Of a DNA stretch of 16,802 nucleotides, positions 1 through 6,949 are shown one piece after another. Origin of the DNA: Sphingomonadales bacterium (lineage in GTDB: Bacteria; Pseudomonadota; Alphaproteobacteria; Sphingomonadales; Sphingomonadaceae). Location of the stretch: positions 1 through 16,802 of the forward strand of contig JAGXGT010000087.1 in NCBI GenBank assembly GCA_024636595.1, written 5' to 3'. Both the position numbers and the translations under genes were made by a program. The first letter of the stretch is position 1. Every line of letters begins with the position of its first letter. The notes beneath the pieces were generated by a model. The model saw only the letters and a program-made list of their open reading frames with translations. It was not told the origin of the DNA and did no database searches.

Positions 1-160
1 AGTCGATAGTGTTAGCCGGATAGTTGCGGAAAGGGACGTCGCCCGCTTTCCTGCATGTCTGCAAGCATAGCGGTGGCGTGGCCGCTGATCATCTCTAGCG
101 AATTCCCGGAAAACCATACAGGCGGTGAAAGCAGGACAATCCTCTGTCAAAACTAATCAT

Positions 161-186
161 TGCAATATATTGCACAATATGTTGCA
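161..186. promoter_or_regulatory. Overlapping palindromes, candidate MarR-type operator
   Basis: Bases 161-174 (TGCAATATATTGCA) form a perfect 14-base palindrome. It shares its last four bases with a second, imperfect palindrome at 171-186 (TGCACAATATGTTGCA, 12 of 16 positions symmetric). The block lies 35 bases before the start of the peptidase gene, in AT-rich DNA where a promoter would be expected. MarR-family dimers typically bind AT-rich dyads of about this size, and a MarR-family gene is the second gene of this unit. Autoregulation is therefore the obvious hypothesis, but it is inferred. I could not place a convincing -35/-10 pair. The rest of 1-220 shows no gene. Confidence 0.5.
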
Positions 187-220
187 TGACAATTTTCTCG
201 CGTCCAAGGAATCATGATAA

Positions 221-1552
221 ATGCGCAAAATATTGTGGCTGGCAATGCTGCTGCCGCTCCTGTCCCTGTTTCTCGCTACTGGTGTTTCGGCTCAAGAGCC
301 TGGGCTTTCACGACAGCAAAAACTGGCGATTGTCGATGACCTGGACAAGACGTTGATGGCCAATTACGTCTTTCCCGACATCGCCCGCAAGATCGGTCCG
401 GCGCTTCGTGATGCCTTGCAAAAGGGGGCCTATGACGGCGCGCGCAGCAAAGGCGAGCTTGCTCAAAAGCTGACCGAGGATCTCGTCAAAACCACCAATG
501 ACCTGCATTTCTTTGTCGGCGTAGATCCGCTGTGGATTGCCGAGAAACGGGCCAAGGATGATCCCCTGCGCAAGGCCGAAATCCGGAAGGACGAGCGGGC
601 GGAATTGGAGAAGACCAACTTCGGTTTCGACGCGGTCAGCAGGCTGGATGGCAATATCGGCTATATCCGTTTCGGCTATTTTGCCGATCCCGAACTGGCC
701 TATGATACTGCCGCGGCGGCGATGCGCTTTGTCGAAAACAGCGATGCGGTGATTATCGACCTGCGTTATAATAACGGCGGCCATCTGGAAATGGCGCAGT
801 TTCTGGCGAGCTATTTCTTCCCCGGTGACAAGGACCAACTGCTGTTCGATTATTATTATAACGAGGATGGCAAGCGGATCGAGCGCGGCCAATGGGTGCT
901 GCCAGCGCTGCCGGGCAAGCGGATGACGGACAAGCCGGTCTATATCCTGACCGGCTCGACCTCCTTCTCTTCGGCGGAGTGGTTTTCCTATATGATGAAG
1001 AAGCTGGGCCGGGCAACGCTCATCGGCGAGCGCACCGCCGGCGGCGCGCATCCGGTTGACCGCAAGCCGATCAACGATGATTTCTTCGTGCAGGTGCCGA
1101 TTGGCCAGATCCGCGATCCGCTGGACCATGGCGATTTTGAGGGGGTTGGCGTGCAGCCGGACATCGAGGCTGCCTCGATTACTGCCTTGCCGCTGGCCCA
1201 CAAGCTGGCGCTGGAAAAGCAATCGGCCAATGGCGCTGTCCAGAAGGAAGTATTTGACTGGCTCCTGCCCGCCTTAATGGCAAAAATCCAGAAGCTAGAT
1301 CCGGAGAAGGCGCTATTGCAGGCAGCAGCCGGAAAATATGAGGGGCGCGCCCTCGTTCTGGAAGACGGCACACTGTTCTATATCTGGCGGGATCGCTTGC
1401 GGGTCGCCCTGGAGCTGATCGGGAGCAATCTATTTGCGGTGGAAGGTGTGACCGACTTTCGCTATCGGCTGGTCTATCAGAACGGAAAGGTAACGGGCCT
1501 TGAGCGGGTAAACCGCGCCGGCCCCCATCAGGTGTATAAGCGCATTGACTGA
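221..1552 (+). CDS. Exported S41-family (IRBP/tricorn-like) serine peptidase
   Basis: 443 residues. Residues 1-24 look like a Sec signal peptide (MRKI, a hydrophobic stretch, then VSA before QE), so the protein should act in the periplasm or outside. Residues about 30-105 resemble the helical N-terminal domain of IRBP-like S41 peptidases (a 'Y.FP..A' pattern and a 'DLHF' segment). The S41 core follows, with 'NIGYIRFGYF', 'VIIDLRYNNGGH' and the nucleophile region TSFSSAEWF, where Ser250 or Ser251 is the likely catalytic serine, then 'LIGERTAGGAHP'. No PDZ domain is visible, unlike CtpA/Prc proteases. The last 80 or so residues form a beta-rich tail like those found at the end of some S41 and beta-lactamase-fold proteins. 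The start is ATG with AAGGA 10 bases upstream. The natural substrate cannot be told. The gene overlaps or nearly touches the downstream MarR gene, which suggests co-transcription. Confidence 0.88.
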   Translation: MRKILWLAMLLPLLSLFLATGVSAQEPGLSRQQKLAIVDDLDKTLMANYVFPDIARKIGPALRDALQKGAYDGARSKGELAQKLTEDLVKTTNDLHFFVGVDPLWIAEKRAKDDPLRKAEIRKDERAELEKTNFGFDAVSRLDGNIGYIRFGYFADPELAYDTAAAAMRFVENSDAVIIDLRYNNGGHLEMAQFLASYFFPGDKDQLLFDYYYNEDGKRIERGQWVLPALPGKRMTDKPVYILTGSTSFSSAEWFSYMMKKLGRATLIGERTAGGAHPVDRKPINDDFFVQVPIGQIRDPLDHGDFEGVGVQPDIEAASITALPLAHKLALEKQSANGAVQKEVFDWLLPALMAKIQKLDPEKALLQAAAGKYEGRALVLEDGTLFYIWRDRLRVALELIGSNLFAVEGVTDFRYRLVYQNGKVTGLERVNRAGPHQVYKRID

Positions 1553-2030
1553 AAAGGATCACAAGGCGGCGGCGGTGGACGACATGGTTTTTCTTGGCCG
1601 TGCGGTCGAACGGTTGAGCGTGCTGATCGCCGACCAGTCGAAAATAGTCTTCGATAAAAAGGGAATCACGATTCCTGTACGATCTTGCTCGTTGATGACC
1701 GTGCTGGCCGGCCTGAACAAGGCAACGGCGTCGGATCTGGCGCGAGAGCTTGGGCAATCGCACCAACTGGTCATGCAGAAGATACCCAAGCTGTTGCGGC
1801 TCGACCTGGTCACATTCCAACCGGACGAGGATGATGCGCGCAAGAAAATATTCCATTTGACCGCAGAGGGCGAGCGGCAGCTGGAAAAATTCGAGCAATG
1901 CTGCGATGCGCTTCGGGCTGCCTATCAGGCGCTGTTCGATGAGGTTGGCAATGTCCAGGAGATGGTGGCGCGCACCGTCGACGCCCTGAACGAACAACCG
2001 CTTGACCAGCGCATTGAACCGGACGGCTGA
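1545..2030 (+). CDS. MarR-family winged-helix transcriptional regulator
   Basis: 161 residues from a TTG start at 1545. The winged helix-turn-helix is clear: 'TASDLARELGQSHQLVMQKI' at residues 61-80 (helix-turn-helix), then the wing 'DEDDARKKIFHLTAEG', which matches the family pattern D-D-x-R followed by LT-x-x-G. The flanking helices at both ends would form the dimer interface. The start is uncertain. TTG 1545 overlaps the peptidase by 8 bases and has only a weak AGG upstream. GTG 1575 has AAGG with an 8-base gap, avoids the overlap and loses just ten residues. ATG 1584 is a third choice. Whichever is right, the gene is tightly linked to the peptidase and probably shares its transcript. It may repress the unit through the palindromes at 161-186 (inference). 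The ligand is unknown; MarR proteins commonly respond to small aromatic molecules or oxidants. Confidence 0.85.
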   Translation: MTEKDHKAAAVDDMVFLGRAVERLSVLIADQSKIVFDKKGITIPVRSCSLMTVLAGLNKATASDLARELGQSHQLVMQKIPKLLRLDLVTFQPDEDDARKKIFHLTAEGERQLEKFEQCCDALRAAYQALFDEVGNVQEMVARTVDALNEQPLDQRIEPDG

Positions 2031-2149
2031 GACTTTGTCACCGGCTGTTTGTCGGCTCCATGGATGACCCGATCGTGTCGCACCCGAACCGTGGCCAGAA
2101 TTCAAACCTGCGCCCTGCGCCCACCTATAATCCTTGACCAGCCACCACA

Positions 2150-2171
2150 AATTTAGCTAGTCAGTTAAATT
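2150..2171. promoter_or_regulatory. AT-rich dyad and possible promoter before the PQQ dehydrogenase gene
   Basis: AATTTA at 2150-2155 is the reverse complement of TAAATT at 2166-2171. Over the whole 22 bases 16 positions are symmetric. Just upstream are a perfect TATAAT at 2126-2131 (without a good -35) and a TTGACC at 2134-2139, whose -10 would fall inside the dyad (CTAGTC at 2157, 17-base spacing). A repressor or activator bound here would control the dehydrogenase gene. Which protein binds, if any, cannot be read from the sequence; the adjacent MarR protein is one candidate. The rest of the 183-base gap shows no gene. Confidence 0.35.
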
Positions 2172-2213
2172 GCACGGATGGCTGACCATTCGGCAGTTTT
2201 TGGGAGACGGGTG

Positions 2214-4340
2214 ATGCGCAGGCTGGGAATATTGTTGATGCCATTGATGCTGATGGCTTGCGAAAGCCAGACCAGCACGCCGGAAACGACCGATGCGGTC
2301 GTCGACGCGGACTGGAGCAATATCGGCTTTGACGCCAAGGAGCAGCGCTTCAGCCCGCTCACCCAGATCAATGACAGCAATGTCGACCAGCTCGGCATCG
2401 CCTGGTTCAAGGATCTGCCCGACGCGCGTGGCCAGGAAGCGACGCCGGTCGAGGTCGACGGCAAGCTCTATATCTCCACCGCCTGGTCGAAGGTCTTTGC
2501 CTATGACGCGAAGACCGGCGAGGAACTCTGGTCCTATGACCCGGCGGTCGACGGCGCCAAGGCGGTCGATGCCTGTTGTGACGTGGTCAACCGCGGCGTC
2601 GCGATCAACCGCGGCAAATTGTTCTTCGGCACCATCGACGGTCGGCTGATCGCGCTGGACGCCAATACCGGCGCGCGGCTGTGGGAAACGCAGACCACCG
2701 ACAACAGCAAGCCCTACACGATCACCGGTGCGCCGCGGGTGGTCAAGAATATGGTGATTATCGGCAACGGCGGCGCCGAATTCGGCGTGCGCGGCTATGT
2801 TTCCGCCTATGACACCCGCGACGGCAATCTGAAATGGCGTTTCTATACCGTGCCCAATCCAAAGGGCGAGCCGGACGGCGCGGCCAGCGACGAGATTTTC
2901 GAGAAGGCGGCCAATGCCACTTGGGGCGATGGCGGCAACTGGCGGGAATCCGGCGGCGGCGGAACGGTCTGGGACAGCATCGTCTATGACGAGGATCTCG
3001 ACCAGCTCTATTTCGGCGTCGGCAACGGCAATCCTTGGAACCACGGGCTGCGCTCGGGCGGCGAAGGCGACAATCTGTTCCTCTCGTCGATCGTCGCGGT
3101 CAATCCCGATACCGGCAAATATCTCTGGCACTATCAGGAAACCCCGGCGGAAAGCTGGGACTATACCGCGACCCAGCATATCATCCAGGCCGAGATGCCG
3201 ATCGACGGCAAGATGCGCAAGGTGCTCTACCATGCGCCGAAAAACGGGTTTTTCTTTGTCATCGACCGGCTCGACGGCACGCTGATCAGCGCCAAGCCGT
3301 TCGTTGACGGAATCAACTGGGCGACCGGCTATGATATGGAAACCGGGCGGCCGATCGAGAATCCGGATGCGCGATTCTACAAGACCGGCAAGCCGTTTAT
3401 CGCCATTCCCGGCGCGCTGGGCGCGCATAACTGGCATCCGATGAGCTACAATCCGAACACCGGTCTGGTCTATATTCCGGCGCAGCAGATTCCGCAGGGC
3501 TATGAAGTGCCGGTCTCCGAGATCGACAAGAAGCGCCAGCGGCTCGGCTTCAACGTCGGCGTCGGCTGGTCGATCGCGCAGCTGCCCGACGACAAGGATG
3601 TCTACAAGGCGGCGATTGCCGCGACCACCGGCAAGCTGGTCGCTTTCAACCCGAAAACCGGCAAAGTCGAATGGAGCGTGGATTATCCGGCGGCGTGGAA
3701 TGGCGGCACGATGACGACCGCCGGCAATCTGGTATTCCAGGGCACCAGCACCGGCTTTTTCAAGGCCTATTCGGCGGACAAGGGCAAGGAATTGCTGAGC
3801 CTGCCGATGCAGTCGGGCATCGTCAGCGCGCCTTCCACCTATATGATTGACGGCGAACAATATGTCGCTTTCCTGACCAGCAAGGGCGGTGCCTTTCCAC
3901 TGGTTGCCGGGGTTGCCGGCGGGGTGACGCGTCAGGTCCCCAATCTGCCGCGGCTGGTCGTGCTGAAGCTGGGCGGCAAGGCGAAATTGCCCGCGCTGCC
4001 GGCAAAAACCGAAGTGACCTGGGAGCCGCCGGTACAGACCGGAACGCCGGAGCAGATTGCCGCCGGCAAGGGTCTCTACGGCCGCAACTGCATCGTCTGT
4101 CACGGCGACAGCGCGATTGGCAATGGCTTCACGCCCGATCTCAGGGTGAGCGGGGTATTGCCGGACACGGAAGCCTGGGCATCGGTGGTCACCGGCGGGG
4201 CGCTGAAGCAGCATGGCATGGTCGGCTTCGCCTCGCAGCTCAGTCCCGAGCAGGTGGAAAATATCCGGCATTATGTGGTAAACCGGTCGATCTGGACCAA
4301 GAAGAACCTGCCCGAGATGACCGCGCCGACGGCGCGGTGA
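2214..4340 (+). CDS. PQQ-dependent quinohemoprotein alcohol dehydrogenase (lipoprotein)
   Basis: 708 residues. It should oxidise alcohols to aldehydes in the periplasm with pyrroloquinoline quinone, passing electrons through its own heme to the respiratory chain. The eight-bladed propeller fills about residues 25-590. It has the neighbouring cysteines C121-C122 that form the disulfide ring next to PQQ, a GVGNGNPWN segment (N271, metal ligand by family analogy) and WDYT with the likely catalytic D316. The residue two after D316 is Thr, not Asp, so a Ca2+ enzyme is expected rather than a lanthanide one. A C-terminal cytochrome c domain carries CIVCH at 626-630. The overall pattern matches type I quinohemoprotein ethanol dehydrogenase (Comamonas type), including length. 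I chose ATG 2214 because GGGAG sits 7 bases upstream and the protein then begins with a lipoprotein signal ending LMAC (Cys16). An in-frame ATG at 2178 would add 12 residues without a better binding site. No PQQ synthesis genes or partner cytochrome lie in this window. Confidence 0.93.
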   Translation: MRRLGILLMPLMLMACESQTSTPETTDAVVDADWSNIGFDAKEQRFSPLTQINDSNVDQLGIAWFKDLPDARGQEATPVEVDGKLYISTAWSKVFAYDAKTGEELWSYDPAVDGAKAVDACCDVVNRGVAINRGKLFFGTIDGRLIALDANTGARLWETQTTDNSKPYTITGAPRVVKNMVIIGNGGAEFGVRGYVSAYDTRDGNLKWRFYTVPNPKGEPDGAASDEIFEKAANATWGDGGNWRESGGGGTVWDSIVYDEDLDQLYFGVGNGNPWNHGLRSGGEGDNLFLSSIVAVNPDTGKYLWHYQETPAESWDYTATQHIIQAEMPIDGKMRKVLYHAPKNGFFFVIDRLDGTLISAKPFVDGINWATGYDMETGRPIENPDARFYKTGKPFIAIPGALGAHNWHPMSYNPNTGLVYIPAQQIPQGYEVPVSEIDKKRQRLGFNVGVGWSIAQLPDDKDVYKAAIAATTGKLVAFNPKTGKVEWSVDYPAAWNGGTMTTAGNLVFQGTSTGFFKAYSADKGKELLSLPMQSGIVSAPSTYMIDGEQYVAFLTSKGGAFPLVAGVAGGVTRQVPNLPRLVVLKLGGKAKLPALPAKTEVTWEPPVQTGTPEQIAAGKGLYGRNCIVCHGDSAIGNGFTPDLRVSGVLPDTEAWASVVTGGALKQHGMVGFASQLSPEQVENIRHYVVNRSIWTKKNLPEMTAPTAR

Positions 4341-4371
4341 TAGCGGCGCAAATACCTGCCTAAATTATGGT

Positions 4372-4399
4372 CATTTGCTCGCGCAAATGCCTGTTTTTT
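4372..4399 (+). terminator. Probable intrinsic terminator after the PQQ dehydrogenase gene
   Basis: CATTTGC (4372-4378) and GCAAATG (4383-4389) pair perfectly around a 4-base loop and are followed within five bases by six T residues (4394-4399). The stem is short and AT-containing, so termination may be partial. A second GC-rich inverted repeat, CCGCGCC/GGCGCGG (4321-4337), overlaps the dehydrogenase stop codon and could assist, but has no T-run. Confidence 0.55.
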
Positions 4400-4407
4400 G
4401 GGCGGCA

Positions 4408-4436
4408 TTGTCAGCGGCCCGATTAGCCATTAGCAA
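4408..4436 (+). promoter_or_regulatory. Candidate sigma-70-type promoter upstream of glnB
   Basis: TTGTCA (4408-4413) is separated by 17 bases from TAGCAA (4431-4436). The -35 is close to consensus, the -10 only fair. Between this and glnB lies a perfect 6-base inverted repeat, TGATTC (4455-4460) and GAATCA (4468-4473), that could be a regulator site. No NtrC-type GCAC-N-TGGTGC site was seen. Confidence 0.25.
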
Positions 4437-4580
4437 TACAGTCAAGCATTCCGGTGATTCTGTTCGCGAATCAATTCTGGCATGGTAATTGAATGGAATC
4501 GGGCAATTGTGCCCGGCTGAGGCGTTTTCCTTTTGCGCAAGAGGAACGGCCGAGGAAGAGGGACACGGGGACGTAAAAAA

Positions 4581-4919
4581 ATGAAAAAGATTGAAGCGAT
4601 CATCAAGCCTTTCAAACTGGACGAGGTCAAGGAAGCGCTGCACGAAGTTGGCGTGTCCGGGATCACCGTGACCGAGGCGAAAGGTTTTGGCCGGCAAAAG
4701 GGGCATACCGAGCTCTATCGCGGCGCGGAATATGTCGTCGATTTCCTGCCCAAGGTGAAGCTGGAAGTGGTCGTCGAGGACAGTCTTGCCGACCGCACCG
4801 TCGAAGCGATTGCCGCCGCTGCCCAGACCGGTCGGATCGGCGATGGCAAGATTTTTGTCATTCCGGTTGAATCGGCGCTGCGCATCCGCACCGGAGAACG
4901 CGACAACGACGCCATCTGA
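4581..4919 (+). CDS. glnB: Nitrogen regulatory protein PII
   Basis: 112 residues, the standard PII length. It begins MKKIEAIIKPFKLDEVKEAL and carries the T-loop 'GRQKGHTELYRGAEY' with Tyr51, the residue uridylylated by GlnD. The C-terminal part has the 'TGRIGDGKIFV' segment and ends in the usual 'R.G..D..A' pattern. PII senses 2-oxoglutarate, ATP/ADP and, through GlnD, glutamine. It then controls glutamine synthetase adenylylation by GlnE and, in many proteobacteria, the NtrB kinase. The start is ATG 4581 with GGGGA 9 bases upstream. An in-frame extension from TTG 4533 would add 16 Arg/Gly-rich residues that no PII has, so I reject it. The glnA gene follows after 54 bases without an obvious terminator, the usual alphaproteobacterial glnBA operon. 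Confidence 0.97.
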   Translation: MKKIEAIIKPFKLDEVKEALHEVGVSGITVTEAKGFGRQKGHTELYRGAEYVVDFLPKVKLEVVVEDSLADRTVEAIAAAAQTGRIGDGKIFVIPVESALRIRTGERDNDAI

Positions 4920-4973
4920 CCGTTCTTTTCTTTCGCCACCAATTCAAATCAACCAGAACCAAGGGACCAAAAT

Positions 4974-6386
4974 ATGGGCAATTCAGCATCCGACATTATT
5001 AAAATGATCAAGGAACATGAGATCGAGTGGGTCGATGTCCGCTTCACCGATCCGCGCGGCAAATGGCAGCATCTGTCGATGTGCGCCGAAGTCATCGACG
5101 AAGATGTGCTGGAAGAAGGCTTCATGTTTGACGGCAGTTCGATTGAGGGCTGGAAGGCGATCAACGAATCCGACATGATCCTGCGACCCGATCTGGACGC
5201 GGTCTATATGGACCCGTTCTCGGCTACCCCGATGATGATCCTGGTCTGCAATATCGTCGAACCTGGCGATGGATCGCTGTACAGCCGCGATCCACGCTCG
5301 ACCGCGGTTCGGGCCGAAGCCTATCTGAAATCGACCGGCATCGGCGACACCATCTATGTAGGACCGGAGCCAGAATTTTTCATGTTCGACGATGTGAAAT
5401 TTGAAAATGGCTATGACCGCTCCGGATTCCGGATCGACGATATCGAGCTGCCGACCAATACCGGCCGCGACTATGATGTCGGCAACATGGGCCATCGCCC
5501 GCGCGCCAAGGGCGGCTATTTCCCGGTTGCTCCGGTTGACAGCTGCGTCGACATTCGCGGTGAAATGGTCGCGACCATGCTGGAAATGGGCCTGCCGATG
5601 GACAAGCACCATCACGAAGTGGCCGCCGCCCAGCATGAGCTAGGCATCACTTTTGGCACGCTGACCGAAACCGCCGACCGGGTACAGGTTTACAAATATG
5701 TCGTGCAGCAGGTTGCCCATGCCTATGGCAAGACAGCAACCTTCATGCCGAAGCCGATCAAGGACGATAACGGCAGCGGCATGCACACGCACATGTCGAT
5801 CTGGAAAGACGGCAAGCCCCTGTTCGCCGGCAATGAATATGCCGGCCTGTCGGAAATGTGCCTCCATTATATCGGCGGCGTGGTCAAACATGCGAAGGCG
5901 ATCAACGCTTTCTCCAACCCGACGACCAACAGCTACAAACGGCTGGTCCCGGGTTTTGAAGCACCGGTGCTGCTCGCTTACTCGAGCCGCAACCGTTCCG
6001 CTTCCTGCCGTATTCCATACGGCGCCGGTGACAAGGCGAAGCGCGTGGAGTTCCGCTTCCCCGATCCATTGGCCAACCCTTATCTGTCGTCGGCTGCCTT
6101 GCTGATGGCGGGCCTCGACGGCATCGAGAACAAGATCCATCCCGGCGAAGCGATGGACAAGAATCTTTATGACCTGCCACCGGCTGAGCTGGCCGAAGTG
6201 CCGACGGCTTGCGGTTCGCTGCGCGAGGCGCTGGAAGCGCTGGAAGCTGATCACGAGTTCCTGCTCAAGGGCGATGTGTTCTCGAAAGACCAGATCGACG
6301 CCTATGCCGAGCTGAAATGGGAAGAAGTCAGCCGCTGGGAAACCATGCCGAGCCCGGTCGAGTTCGACATGTATTATTCGAGCTGA
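4974..6386 (+). CDS. glnA: Type I glutamine synthetase
   Basis: 470 residues, full length for the dodecameric GSI-beta class. It makes glutamine from glutamate, ammonia and ATP in the cytoplasm and is the entry point of nitrogen assimilation. Visible landmarks are 'FMFDGSSIEGW' near residue 50, the metal-binding 'GPEPEFFMFD' (E132, E134), the ATP/glutamate-site segment 'NGSGMHTHMS' around residue 265, 'NPTTNSYKRLVPG' around 315, 'RNRSASCRIP' around 340, and 'NLYDLPP' with Tyr399, the residue adenylylated by GlnE. The adenylylation site and the glnB neighbour together indicate PII-GlnE control. The start ATG 4974 has AAGGG 8 bases upstream. A strong terminator follows the stop codon. Confidence 0.98.
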   Translation: MGNSASDIIKMIKEHEIEWVDVRFTDPRGKWQHLSMCAEVIDEDVLEEGFMFDGSSIEGWKAINESDMILRPDLDAVYMDPFSATPMMILVCNIVEPGDGSLYSRDPRSTAVRAEAYLKSTGIGDTIYVGPEPEFFMFDDVKFENGYDRSGFRIDDIELPTNTGRDYDVGNMGHRPRAKGGYFPVAPVDSCVDIRGEMVATMLEMGLPMDKHHHEVAAAQHELGITFGTLTETADRVQVYKYVVQQVAHAYGKTATFMPKPIKDDNGSGMHTHMSIWKDGKPLFAGNEYAGLSEMCLHYIGGVVKHAKAINAFSNPTTNSYKRLVPGFEAPVLLAYSSRNRSASCRIPYGAGDKAKRVEFRFPDPLANPYLSSAALLMAGLDGIENKIHPGEAMDKNLYDLPPAELAEVPTACGSLREALEALEADHEFLLKGDVFSKDQIDAYAELKWEEVSRWETMPSPVEFDMYYSS

Positions 6387-6413
6387 TTGTTTCGATCAGA
6401 TTGACGAAAACAG

Positions 6414-6445
6414 GCCCGGGGCAAGCGATTGCTCCGGGCTTTTTT
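6414..6445 (+). terminator. Intrinsic terminator of the glnBA operon
   Basis: GCCCGGGGCAA (6414-6424) pairs with TTGCTCCGGGC (6429-6439) around the loop GCGA. This gives an 11-base stem with a single G-U pair, followed at once by six T residues (6440-6445). It is a textbook rho-independent terminator, 27 bases after the glnA stop. Confidence 0.93.
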
Positions 6446-6563
6446 GTGGTTTCAGGCGACGCCTATTAATCGCTGGCCAATGGGTGTAGACTTGCCCTTT
6501 GCTAAACCAGGAATATCTCGCGGATTGGAAGCAATTCGGAGATAGATTTTCAGGAGGACAACA

Positions 6564-6818
6564 ATGGCGCAGTTCGATTCACCGTCCAAGGCCGAACGGG
6601 CCAAGATTTCCGAGCACCTGGCTAAGGCAGAACCTTACGGCAAACCGAGAAACGTCTGGGTCGAAGACGGGCATGTATTCGTCGAAAGCCACAATAGGGT
6701 TGTCATCAGCATGACCGCCGAAGTTGCTATCGAAATGGGTCGTCTGCTCAGCAATGCCGGTGCTGATTCACTCGTGAACAAGGTCATGGACCCACGAGGA
6801 CCGGTTGAACCCGAATAA
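6564..6818 (+). CDS. Small conserved-looking protein of unknown function
   Basis: 84 residues, not recognised. It is predicted cytosolic: no signal peptide and no membrane segment. It starts with a charged region (SPSKAERAKISEHLAKAEP), has a central stretch likely to form beta strands ('NVWVEDGHVFVESHNRVVISM'), then a helix ('AEVAIEMGRLLSNAG') and a polar tail rich in Pro and Glu. The start is secure because a full AGGAGG (6551-6556) lies 7 bases before ATG 6564. A weak promoter candidate is TTGCCC (6492-6497) with TATCTC (6514-6519). It stands alone between the glnA terminator and the GGDEF-EAL gene, on the same strand as both. The excellent binding site and gene-like codon use argue that it is real. 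I infer no function. Confidence 0.8.
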   Translation: MAQFDSPSKAERAKISEHLAKAEPYGKPRNVWVEDGHVFVESHNRVVISMTAEVAIEMGRLLSNAGADSLVNKVMDPRGPVEPE

Positions 6819-6949
6819 TAAAGGTCTACAAATCGACCCCGGAATATGCCGGCACAGACTCATGCGGGATCTATTTGAGCGAGAATTTAAATAGGTCAAA
6901 ATATTAACCTTCAGTGCCCATTGCGAATGACCACCAGCGGAGAGCACTT

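Noticed and set aside
308..1222. A 304-residue - strand frame within the S41 peptidase gene
   Set aside because: Shadow of the peptidase; no domain pattern, and low-complexity hydrophobic/basic composition typical of antisense frames.
1179..2150. A 323-residue - strand frame across the MarR gene and both of its flanks
   Set aside because: Runs antisense to two recognised genes, shows no motif, and has no plausible ribosome binding site context.
2157..4271. A 704-residue open frame on the - strand across nearly the whole PQQ dehydrogenase gene
   Set aside because: It is a mirror frame produced by GC-rich codon use. Its translation is Arg/Ala/Gly/Asp-rich with no known motif, while the + strand encodes a complete recognised enzyme.
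2214..4340. Lanthanide-dependent (XoxF/PedH-like) dehydrogenase
   Set aside because: Those enzymes have an extra Asp two residues after the catalytic Asp; here it is Thr (WDYT).
4478..4492. Sigma-54-like sequence TGGCATGGTAATTGA upstream of glnB
   Set aside because: The -24 GG half fits but the nearly invariant -12 GC is GA, and no NtrC site was found nearby.
4533..4580. In-frame N-terminal extension of GlnB from a TTG
   Set aside because: PII proteins begin at MKKIEAIIKPF; the extension is an Arg/Gly-rich run unlike any PII, and it is only the translated binding-site region.
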